A DNA stretch of 64,000 bases from Diaporthe sp. PMI_573 (taxonomy: Eukaryota > Ascomycota > Sordariomycetes > Diaporthales > Diaporthaceae), in the NCBI GenBank assembly GCA_021399435.1, contig JAJTUP010000039.1, forward strand, positions 372,001-436,000, in the 5' to 3' direction. Within the stretch, counting starts at the first letter, position 1, and every line of letters begins with the position of its first letter. Under the pieces are notes generated by a model, which saw nothing but the letters and a program-made list of their open reading frames with translations, was not told the DNA's origin and made no database searches. A program made the translations under genes and the position numbers. This document shows positions 11,676 through 21,222 of this stretch, in pieces.

Positions 11676-12332
11676 TCAAGATGAGGACGTGATATGATCA
11701 AGCAGCTCATAGACCCGGTTCGTCTCGACCCGGCAGGCCTCGCCCGGCCTCAGCGCCCGTCTGAACCCCGGCCCGAGCCACGCCCTGATGGTGGTCACCT
11801 CGACGCCGCTGAAGTTCTGCTGCTCTATGATCCGGAAGGCGGAGCTGCACGGCAGGGTGGACTCGCCGGGGGCCTGCGGTGGGAGCCCGTCGCAGCCGCA
11901 GTCCGCACTGTCGCCGGTCTCCGCTGTCGATAGCGGCTCAGTCGTGTCCGGAACGTCTGAACGTTCAGGTATGTCTGTTTGTGGATCGAGCGAATCTTGA
12001 ATGGGCATCACATCCACGGGTTGTTCCGCCTCGACATCCAGTGCCACGTCCGGCCCTGTTGCTACGGTGGGCGACGGGAGCTGAGGCCATGCCGGGGTTG
12101 CAAGGACACGGCCACGTAGGATCTCGACCTCTTGCGCAAGATGGACGATGGTCTGCAGGGCGGCGTCCAGCCTGGCGCTGGTTTCCTCGAGACGCTTCTC
12201 GAGCTCCTGGACGTGCTCCTTTGCGCGAGCCCGGTGTCGGCGTTGGTTGTTGCGCACCCGGACGGTGTTGTGATCTGCTGGTTTTGACGACCACTTGAGG
12301 ATTGAGGGTCCTGGGGGTGTCTTGGTCTTCAT
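11676..12332 (-). CDS. bZIP transcription factor, divergent from the arsenite methyltransferase gene
   Basis: Single exon of 218 residues starting at ATG 12330-12332. Residues about 20-75 form a bZIP: a basic region with the N-x7-R signature (RNNQRRHRARAKEH), then heptad leucines and valines (VQELEKRLEETSARLDAA, IVHLAQEVEIL). The middle is acidic and Pro/Ser/Thr-rich, as in activation domains. A Cys cluster (DCGCDG) and two further Cys lie in the C-terminal half. Fungal AP-1/Yap8-type regulators sense arsenite or oxidants through such cysteines. Together with the divergent methyltransferase gene 347 bases away, this suggests a metalloid- or stress-responsive regulator, which is inference. It acts in the nucleus as a dimer. 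An upstream in-frame GTG at 12344 is not needed. Confidence 0.75.
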   Translation of the reverse strand: MKTKTPPGPSILKWSSKPADHNTVRVRNNQRRHRARAKEHVQELEKRLEETSARLDAALQTIVHLAQEVEILRGRVLATPAWPQLPSPTVATGPDVALDVEAEQPVDVMPIQDSLDPQTDIPERSDVPDTTEPLSTAETGDSADCGCDGLPPQAPGESTLPCSSAFRIIEQQNFSGVEVTTIRAWLGPGFRRALRPGEACRVETNRVYELLDHITSSS

Positions 12333-12678
12333 GTTGGTAATCACTTGCTAAGCGCTGCAGCTGAGTTACGTATGTGATGGTTTGGTCGCACGGGGAGGAG
12401 AGAGACGTTGGATCCAGCGGCGACGATGAATGCCGAAAGGAGAAGTTTGACAATGACAAGCCAAATCTTTGCCGTATCGAGTTTAGCCGCCACCGATGAC
12501 ATACCATTTTACTACCCAAATGGGGATAGCGTGGGCAGGTGACGATGTCGCCCCTTGGTATAAGTACGACGACGGCCGCGAGCAAACAGAGGAAGAATTT
12601 GCTGTGAATTGGATCTACAGTTTACTCAGTCAGTTGAACTTTTCCCGCTGTGTCCCAAGAATACCGGAACCACTCAAA
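12333..12678. promoter_or_regulatory. Shared divergent promoter of the bZIP and arsenite methyltransferase genes
   Basis: A 346-base spacer between two start codons pointing away from each other. It contains TTACGTAT at 12366-12373, a close match to the TTACGTAA-type site of AP-1/CRE-family bZIP factors, and a TATA-like GGTATAAG near 12557 about 120 bases before the methyltransferase start. Binding by the adjacent bZIP protein is an inference. Confidence 0.45.
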
Positions 12679-13976
12679 ATGTCTACCCAAGAGATCTATG
12701 ACCATGTCACCGAGCGATACAGCGCGGCGTCCCGGGGCACTGCCCTCGAATATGGAGCGTCAGTCGCCAAAGCGTTCGGCTACTCAGAGGAGGAGCTCGC
12801 TGATATTCCCCAAGAGTCCAACCTGGGGTTGAGCTGCGGAAATCCCATGGCAATGGCCAGTATACGAGAGGTGTGTTGCCTCAACATGACCAGCTCTTGA
12901 CCAAAACGCCCAGCTGACCAGTAACCTTTTTCGTAGGGAGAGACGGTCATCGACCTGGGCAGCGGTGCCGGCTTCGATGTTTTCCTCGCCGCCAACAAGG
13001 TCGGCCCGAGTGGAAAGGTCATTGGCGTTGACATGAACAAGGCAAGTCACCCAGGACGCGGCCCTCACTGCCGAATATAGCAGAGCTGATCTGGGATCAG
13101 GACATGCTCGCCCGGGCCAACGAGATCAAGGCCAAGCACAACAAGACCAACGTCAGCTTCGTCGACTCCCAGATAACCAACATGGACGCCATCCCCTCCG
13201 GCACAGCAGACTGCATCATCTCCAACTGCGTCATCAACCTCGTGCCCGAGGAGGACAAGCCCCTCGTGTTCAAGGAGATGCACCGCCTGCTCAGGCCAGG
13301 GGGCCGCATCGCCATCTCGGACATCCTGGCCAAGAGGCCCCTGCCCGAGAAGCTCAGGGCCAACATGGCGCTGTACGTCGGCTGTGTCTCCGGGGCGAGC
13401 CTGGTCGGGCAGTACGAGCGGTACATGGCGGAGGCTGGCTTCGCGGCCGGGAGCGTCGTGATCAGGGACGACGGCGCCGACTTGAATGTTTATCTTGAGA
13501 CGAACCCGGACGGGACGAGGGCGGTCGGTGGGACGGGTGGTAACCTGTGTTGTAACCCCAGCATTCCCAGTGCTCCTCCGGCTGCATCTTCCTGTTGTTC
13601 TAGCAAACCCGCCGACGAGCAGCCTATCACGGCCACTTCCTCCTCTTGCTGCTCAGGGGAGACGAAATCTGCGCCGGCTGTGGCCCCTGCTTCGTCGAGC
13701 TGTTCGGGAGGCAAGTCGAAGACCAACGCGGTCATGGAGTCGGCTGCTGCCGCCGCCGCCGCGTCGTCACCGTCGTCGTGCTGTGGAGGTGGGAGCAAGC
13801 CGGATCAGTCGTATGCGTTCGACGAGAAGGATCTAGCCGACCTCGAAGGCGAGAACCTGAACGAATGGGCTGGTAAGTTGATCGTGCCCTGGCCCTCCCC
13901 ATCCTCTCGGAAGTGGATTGGGCTGTACTGACCTCTTGCCATAGGATCGTACAAGATCTATGCCGTCAAGTCGTGA
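12679..13976 (+). CDS. Arsenite methyltransferase (ArsM/AS3MT family)
   Basis: Four exons: 12679-12870, 12937-13041, 13101-13872 and 13945-13976, joined in frame to 366 residues. The second intron has a GC donor (AAG|GCAAGT), and the others are GT-AG. The enzyme transfers methyl groups from S-adenosylmethionine to trivalent arsenic. SAM motif I is [15 protein letters not shown] with VIGVDMN after it. The three cysteines that hold As(III) in the family are present: C53 (LSCGNP), C142 (SNCVINL) and C194 (YVGCVSGA). The C-terminal half has five CC or SC clusters in Ser/Pro linkers (LCCNP, SSCCSS, SSCCSG, SSCCGG), typical of fungal and algal enzymes and probably arsenic-binding. The conserved end [14 protein letters not shown] needs the last intron. 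Cytosolic. Likely co-regulated with the divergent bZIP gene. Confidence 0.93.
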
Positions 13977-16630
13977 AGGTGCCGCGAGCATTTCTGGAAG
14001 GCTTGAGGCTGCAACGGTCGGTGATGGTGGAGGTTCTGGTACAGACCAACGGGACGCGTCGCGCTCTCCGGTTATGTCGAATAGCACAACGTGTCCTGCC
14101 AATTACCGGCATATTAGCGATAGTCAGTTATTATATCGGACAAATTGACGTGTGGATGGCTGGAGAAGATTCAGAATGGTGCTGAAGAGGTCGCCCAAGA
14201 TGGCTGTGCCTTCAGAACGGCGGACGCGTCCTGTCCATGCCCTGCTTGTCTCGCGTACCGTGTAGCTGAAGTATACAACCAGAGATGTTTTCTCCCGTCC
14301 TTTGTCTCCTTGATTGTGTACTTGAGCACCAGGTTGGTGTCCCAGTCCTTCTCCTAGCTGCAATTGCAAGTATCATTCTCCTGCAAGAAAGCTTCGCTGG
14401 GAGGTGTCATCTTGCATCAAGTGGGAGACAAGAGTACAAAGGACTCCATTCCGAGATTCCTAGACAGCTACTTCATGAAGATGGCTTTACAGGGACAAAT
14501 CAAATGGTTCTTCACAATATACTCAGCCGGGAGGAATCGTCAATGTATCCTAAGGCCGTCTTGATCATCGCCAGTCTTGATCATCGCCAGTCTTCCCAGC
14601 CTCGACATCCCTATGGAGCATCCCGTCCTTCTTCAGGCGCTGCATTCCAGCTGTTCACCCGCCTGTAAACTTCCGCCCTCCGCCTGTAAATATCGGCATG
14701 GACGCCTGAAGGATCACAGATCATGCCCCCAAACAGTGCCTTTGGCTAGGTGCCCTGCTTCCTGGGCGAGCTCTTGCACAAGGCACGCGTCTCGCACAGA
14801 ACACCATCAACCCCAAGCATTCCCAGCCCAAAGGCAACTCAGCATTCTCTCGACACCCTACCGGACTCGTCCTTTACTGCAGCAGCTCTCCTCTCGCAGA
14901 AATTTCACTATGCTGTCAGGCTCCTGCCGGCGGCTATGCATTTATCCACAGCACCTAGGCGACAGGCGAATTATCTCCATGCACTGCTCAACAGCCTTTC
15001 TCCCGCTTCTGTGCAGTCTGCATCCAGAGAACATCAGCATGCACACCATGCCAGTGCCAGGCTCCCTCCGGAGACTCGGCGCCTTGCCGGACAAGTTAAC
15101 TGTCCAGGGCAACCTCTACAATCCACCGACCACGTTGGAACAACTTGCCACCCAGTCCGCCCTTCAGGTCCCCTTGTAAACACGTCGCAACAACTGACCG
15201 TCCTTGAAACTTAAGTCGAGCCACCGGCTAACAACCTGTCGTTAAACAGGTCTCATGTTCCACACGACCTTTCTTTACAGATTCCACCAACGCCCTCGAA
15301 CCAGGGCGATTCCCGGATCGCCATGCCCAGACACAAGACCTGCGCCCCGGAAGACTCCGGGCAACCCTCAAGTTGGAACATCGGTACCCCATGTGAACCC
15401 CGGGAAGAAGCCCGCTCCTTTTCAGTCCATTCCGGCCATCTCATACCTACCTAGCCGTTGACCCAGGCCACCCCCCGAAGCAACCTGTCAACAGCAGCCA
15501 CAGCTCGTTCTGCACACAAACCATTCAGGGACCGACTGTCTCCCAGCAGAGGTGCCCCCAAGTCCTGCTTACTTCCCCCCTCCTGGCCTTCCTGCTGCCA
15601 TCCCTCGCGGGCTATAACAAGCCCGGAGCTGTCAAATGCTGCCTTGACAACACATTCTGGGCGGCCCACGAGCTCAAGAGGTGTTTGGAGGAGGGGCCGC
15701 CCGGGAGCTGAAGCCTAGGGATCACTGACACCCGACAGGCCAAGCTCGTCCAGAAGAAAGGACTAGGAGGGCAAGAAGACCGGATATGGGGCCATGAGAG
15801 GTTCTCGGAAGTGTGTAAGCTGTTGAAGAGCAGTTGAGGGTCCGACCCCAGAGTTGTTGCTGTGCAGTAGGCCGGCTGCCTACAACCTCACCATAGAGTT
15901 TTACCAGACCTCCAATGTTCAAAGAAGATGCTTGTGTTTTCGGGGCAGCCCTTTGTCTGCTAAATACTTGAGTGACCAACAACATGCTTTGAAAGTGATT
16001 GTTATAGGATATGGCTCTTCTCCGTGTGCTGGTGTATTTGCCGACCTCCTGTCGGATGATTTGGCAGAGGCAAAAGGCAACATGTTCCCCGTGCTACACA
16101 GCAGCACAGAAGCATCACACAAAGGCACAGCTGGGTGATCACAAAAGCTTGCAAAGGCACATGTCTTGGTTGGTCAAGTTTGGTTGGTCAATTGTCTGTC
16201 AATCAATGTAACAAAAACAGCCTTTCAGCAAGTCATCATCTCATCTCCGTCTTGTTCCAGCACTAACTCACTATTGTGACCGTGATGCCAAAGAGCTTTG
16301 CCCGCCTGAACAAGTAGATGATGAGGGCTGTGTGTAAAAATCAAGATTCCCTTCGTGTTGAAACTGGCGGGGAGAGAAAGAAGGGAAATGCATTAACTTT
16401 TGTCGGACGTGGTGCTGAAATCCTCCCTTGTGTCCATGCAAGCCAACTCACAGCCGCGTGATTGGTGTTTGGTGTTTGGGGGATGAGAAGAGGTGAATGT
16501 GTGGAAGAACCAAAGTGACGGTGACCAAACCGATTTGTGTTGTTTCAAATACAGCAGTAGGCTGTGGTGAGATGGGATGTTCCTCCAGGGGGCTTCAATA
16601 CCGTACAGGATCATCTGGAAGGCAGCCTGC
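13977..16630. other. Long intergenic stretch, no supported gene
   Basis: Several overlapping frames occur at 14577-15214 in C/P/S-rich sequence, in two frames at once, without signal peptide or domains. They look like compositional artefacts. A 16-bp tandem duplication lies at 14558-14589. No transposon features seen. Confidence 0.4.
14558..14589. repeat. Perfect 2 x 16 bp tandem duplication
   Basis: GTCTTGATCATCGCCA occurs twice head to tail (14558-14573 and 14574-14589) and is followed by GTCTT, the start of a third copy. Confidence 0.85.
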
Positions 16631-17826
16631 CTAGTCCTCATCCTCAACATCCTCAAGCTCATGACCATCGTACTCGTCAGCAGCGTCCTCATCCTTAGAA
16701 GTGGGGACGGGCGGATCAACCCAACCCACTGGGACGAGGAGTCCATCCACAAGCACGTCACCAGAGGCAAGAGCCTTGGTGCGGGAGAAGAGCCTGCTGT
16801 AGAAGGAAGGGCGAGGCTTATTCACTGGCTGTGGATGAATGTGCGTGTTGACCATCTGGTTCTAAGTTCTGTCAGCAACAAGAAAAGGGGTCGAAGTGCT
16901 GGGTATGGGTGAAGGCAGCAGTGGAAGCTGGGATAGGGGGCTGCTAAGGATGGTGTGTACTCACCTGCTCCTCCTCGTTCAACGGTATCATAGTAGAACC
17001 CGTTGATGCCTCAAGAAGTGGCTTGTAGATCTCCGAACCGGCATTAAAGACGGTCTCAGGAGCGGCGTCTCCATCATCCTCCGTGATGGACATGATAGGC
17101 AGTTTGTCAGTGTCGTCAGTGTCAACAATGGGCTTCTCCAGGCCACTGGAGTCCTAGTCCAGGCCCTCGAAGGGGTTGTCTCCGTTGCTGCCATCGTCGA
17201 CGAATCGCTCAAGGTGGCCACCTCCATGGGTGCAGCTGCAGTGACTGAGGCAGGCGAGCTGATCGGCATTGTGAATGGCATCGGCTTGGTGACCGATTCT
17301 GGTACCATCAAGGGGAGCCAAAGGTCTGATCTCGACACTGCAGTCATCATTGCAGCTGACGAGGGAAGGAGTACCATGGCAGAGGTCGTTGAAGTGGGCA
17401 GGGGCGCAGATGGCGTGGCAGGTGTTGCGCTGACGCTTCTCCTTGCCGTAGCCAGGAAGAATCTCATCGTTGTCGATGAGCTGGCCAGCACTGTTGTAGC
17501 GCTTGACCTGGTTGGCAGGCGTGATGATGACAGAGTCTCCAGTAGGGGAGGTCACAGAGGCGGTGCCAGTGCTGTTGGTCACATTGGGAAAGACTCCATC
17601 ATTCTGTGAGAGGATGATGGTAGGGAAGGCCTCTCCGGCGACCTGCAGGAGGAAGATGGAGAAGATGACAAGGAGAGTGTAGGTCTTGTTGTTGGGACAG
17701 GTTGTCAGTTTCGAAGGCTGGATCAAGGGCAGAAAAATAAAGCGTGATTGAGGCAAGTTCTGAAGTGTTGGGCAAAGGGCTGACTGGTAGGACAGAAGAA
17801 AGAGGAAGACTCACCGCCATGGTCAT
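16631..17826 (-). pseudogene. Secretory Cys-rich protein gene interrupted by an in-frame TAG
   Basis: Three exons: 17815-17826, 16965-17684 and 16631-16861. Introns are 17685-17814 (GTGAGT donor) and 16862-16964 (GTGAGT donor, CTTAG acceptor). The start MTMATYTLLVIFSIFLLQ plus VAGEAF is a good signal peptide only after splicing. Then follow N-glycosylation sites, two dibasic sites (QVKRYN, KEKRQR) that could be Kex2-type cleavage points, a Cys-rich part (CHAICAP, CNDDCS, CLSHCSC) and an acidic tail (DEDAADEYDGHELEDVEDED). TAG at 17154-17156 is codon 181 of 320. Frame, codon usage and a correctly phased downstream intron and exon continue after it. The allele therefore encodes a 180-residue product unless the stop is read through. 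Function unknown. Confidence 0.5.
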
Positions 17827-19369
17827 CCAAGTGCAATGGTTTGCTTGAAGGGATGGGTCAAAGAGAACAGTGAATGGTCCTGGAATGGCACTTCAAGATC
17901 AAGGTTGAACTGGTGATTTGACAAAAACGCGTCGTAGATGACGTTGCGGTGGTTTTGTCAAGGAGTGACTGTGCCTGAGGCAGTGGGCTGCTGGAGTGGA
18001 TGATTCAGTCTTGTTTGCACACGATAAACATCACCATGGAGATGACGATGCCAATGGGGAGGATTGGGGAGGACTGGACTGACGGTTTGTGGTTGCTTGA
18101 GTGTGAATTGGCTGAAGGGAATGTGGTTGTCGTTGTGAAGGGTGATGATGGGTGATGATGGGTGAAGGAAAGGAGGGAAGGTTTGGGCTGTTGGGAGACG
18201 AGAGGGAAGTGATCTGAAGGAAGGCAACACCAGCTGGAAGAAAGTCCGATAAAGTGGGTCCGGATTATTTGAGCTCCCTTAGGTGCCTGTCCACTGGAGA
18301 AGCTCACTGGAATAGATTTACAGAAGGGCTGGCTGCCAGGGAGAAGGCAGGAAGGAGGAGGAGGAGGAGGAAGGGAGGGAGTAGACAGCAGGAGCAAGCA
18401 TACTGGGAGGCAAGGCACACACACACTTCCCTTGAAGAATTTCTTTGCTGGACTTCGTGTACTCTGGAACAATACTACGTAATTATACGAGTGTTGTTGG
18501 ACACAAACAGCACTGCCAGCTGCTCCGGACACGTGTCTGGCGCCACTGGAGGACGCGTCTCTGGGCGAACGCGTGTATCATCTGTAGACATGATGTCTTG
18601 TTGCAACTGAGACTGTGGTCTCGTCAAGCTTTTCTTTGTCTATAGAGACCGTCCAGTGGCCGTAAGTATTAAAGCTCTACGAATTCAGGCATACACTGCG
18701 TGAACTGCCTCCTGTGGCGAGCATGCCGGGTACCGTCTGGACTCTGATGATCATCTGGAGTTGGCCGTAGTTCTCAGGGACAAACGGGGTGCGTCCGTTC
18801 CTGTTTGTACCCCAACATGCTGCCCTGCAAAACCTTTCGGTCCATTTGCTGCCCTCCAGCAGCATTGGCCGCCGTTGATATCCGTATCTCTCTTCCTGGC
18901 GCTCGATGGTGATCTTGTTGTCGGTTTCTTGGCTGCTGACCACCCGAGTCGACGGCAAACTCTATCCACAACACTCGCCCGACGCACAGAACTCCACGAA
19001 GAAACCTTTGGACGAGTGTTTCACTGGCTCTCTTTTCGTCGAAAGTATTCCAGAAGCTCGCCTCCTTTCCCGGCGTCTTTCGGTGATGTCGTCGGCCACC
19101 AAACGGGCTACGATCACCCTCGCTTCTGTAGCCAGCGCTGAGCTCCTCGGGGGCCAACAACACACTTTGTGGAACACAACGGCGAAGCTGCTACAAGTGC
19201 AGTTGGAGTATCCTCTTCGCTGCTGTCCTTATTCTGTCCTGATTCTATAGGCGGCCCCCTTCACTATCTCTCTCGCTCTATTCCTGTCTTTTCCCTTGCC
19301 TTCGCAGCCGAGGGCCAGGGCTGCCCGGGTTGGAGTCCATCAAGAGAGCGTTCTGATTGCGCTGACAAG
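17827..19369. other. Spacer with purine tract and ambiguous frames
   Basis: 18340-18400 is a GGA-rich purine tract that gives long artefactual frames on both strands. At 18677-19177 the minus strand has one long frame interrupted by a single TAG (18962-18964). It reads KITIERQEERYGYQRR and FVPENYGQLQMIIRVQ and may be the remnant of a small gene, but it has no start or domain. Not annotated as a gene. Confidence 0.35.
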
Positions 19370-20251
19370 TTGTCGCATCCAGTCCCGAGATCCGAGCACA
19401 TCCGAAGCCATACCAACGCTGCGAAGGTCGCCGACCGCCCAGCCCAGACGAAGCTCCTTCGGCTACCCGGACGAGAAAAGAGGACCGCAATACCCGTGGA
19501 CATCCTGGTTGTTTTCTTCGTCCACGGGGACAAATCTACCCGCATGGAACCGAGGCCGGAGCTCAGCTGCCAGCAGAGCAGCAGAGGATCCTCTCCAACG
19601 GCGACAACCAACAGGCCTACCCTGAACGAGTCATAGAGAGCGACGGTACCCAAGCTGACTTGAAGAAGCAGAACATGACGCTTGCCGACCGCTTCCGAAG
19701 ATACAGGAACTGCAGCAACCGAACTCCGCGTTGAGTAAGGAGACAAGAGCCGGGGAATGGTGGTGCGCAGCTTGCGGGTCTACGCCGGCGAAACGGTTCC
19801 CAAACGAGGGCACAGATTGAGAGGTCGAGAACAACTTGTCAGGTCTCGGAAACAGGAAGAGCGGATCTCGTCGCGGAGGTTAGTACACTCGAAGATCTCG
19901 ATCCGTTGGATCGTGCGTATGAACGAACGCTGACAGGGTTGGGAAAATGTGCACAGGTTTCCCATGGTCGTTCCCGAAGCATGACCTCCTTTTGCCGCTT
20001 TACAATCGCACGAACGATTCCGTGCTGTCGAAAGCCCTCGCTGCCTCCTGGGCAAAGCCTCTCAAAGGATGACGGCTCCTGACCGCCCAATCGATAGTCA
20101 GCGAGAGGTGCTAGCAGACTTCTCCTCGCTGGGGTTGTCAGGGTCTTTACTGCCGTGGCTGTGGACGGCGTTGTCCAAGTGGGTGTTTGGGCACCACAAT
20201 ATACTCACTTACACCGACTTACACCGTGCCGAGACGTCTCGGCATGCTTGA
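19370..20251 (+). pseudogene. Decayed fungal gene with a W-C-x2-C motif, several frameshifts and stops
   Basis: Strongly coding-like sequence runs in one frame to about 19706 (QIYPHGTEAGAQLPAEQQ, LKKQNMTLADRFRRYR). It then continues one frame over as ELQQPNSALSKETRAGEWW, CAACGSTPAKRFPNEGTD and, past a TGA at 19818, as EVENNLSGLGNRKSGSRR. Further in-frame stops lie at 19881, 19920 and 20070, yet blocks such as FPWSFPKHDLLLPLYNRTND remain. A last open part in another frame ends LSKWVFGHHNILTYTDLHRA at 20251. The CAACG..xPKRFPxEG..ENNL motif recalls a widespread, uncharacterised Pezizomycotina family (from memory). One-base loss near 19706 and C-to-T type stops (CGA to TGA) explain the breaks. 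Not functional as it stands. Confidence 0.45.
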
Positions 20252-21222
20252 ATGCTTGGCGCTATTGGTGGGCACTATCCCGTTCTGGCGGCACGTCTTT
20301 CTCCCCGGAACCCCGGACTCCCGGCCGGGGTTCCGGACCGGACTAGTTGCTCTAGTCGCTCAGAACAAGGCCGGATAAACAACCGCCATCGAGCTGCAGG
20401 TACCAGAGAACACATTCATGCATAAAATATTACACCAGGTGACCCGGGGGACAAGGCAGCAAAAGGGCAGTCTGGCGGAGTGACTGAAAGGGGTGGCAAC
20501 ACCAGACAGTCTAAGATAGATAATGGAAACAGTCACAGAAGCATCAAAGAGCCCGGGTCGCTGCGTGCAAGCTGCAAGATGGTTACATGGCTGTCAGAAG
20601 CTTCCGGCGACTCCAAAAACATGAGTAATGCCCAGGTGACTACGGGCACCAGTTTGGTGGAAATGATTCTGTCAGGATACGGACTCGAACCATGAACATG
20701 TATCTTTCTTGTGCAGAAAACACCTCTGAACTGTCACTCCAAAGAAATCGCCCCGCTGGAAGAGGTGACATGCTACTGTGCGTATCTAAAGGAGACTGAA
20801 CCCAACACCAGGGAGAACTTGATTGCATCCGGATGCGTCCCAATGCAGCTCCAGCAGAAGCCACCAAAATCTGTTTCTAGTGGGAGGCTACAAATTGCAT
20901 ATTCACCAGAGTCCCGGCTTAGCGAGGTAGAAGTTTGTTGTTCTGACTCCAACTGGGCCAGGCCGGATCTTCACTGATCTGGCGGTTCGGACCACTCCAC
21001 TGTGGGATCAGCACAGTGCCTGAGCTAGCGTGTTAAGCTCCATCTGAGGCTGTTCCCCAGGGCGCTATGACTGGATCAGGCCATCCTTGTTCACACTGCA
21101 GCCCCTGAGCACCTGACTTCGTGTGCACTCTAGGCGGGACGCGACTCAACGCGTCACATTTCTCAACACAAGGGCCAACTGAGAACGGCAAATGGGCCCT
21201 ACAACCAGCCTAGTATATCAAG
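20252..21222. other. Intergenic, promoter of the RecQ gene
   Basis: No gene seen. The last few hundred bases are the upstream region of the helicase gene at 21223. Confidence 0.45.

Noticed and set aside
14577..15214. Two overlapping frames of 150-200 codons
   Set aside because: C/P/S-rich in two phases at once, no protein features. More likely composition than genes.
18755..19163. Opposed long frames of about 126-129 codons on the two strands
   Set aside because: Mirror frames of each other. Neither has domains. The alternative minus-strand frame at 18677-19177 looks better but contains a TAG and lacks a start.
20640..20760. Possible minus-strand tRNA with GGTTCGAGTCC box B
   Set aside because: The T stem has mismatches, no acceptor stem partner and no box A at a proper distance were found.
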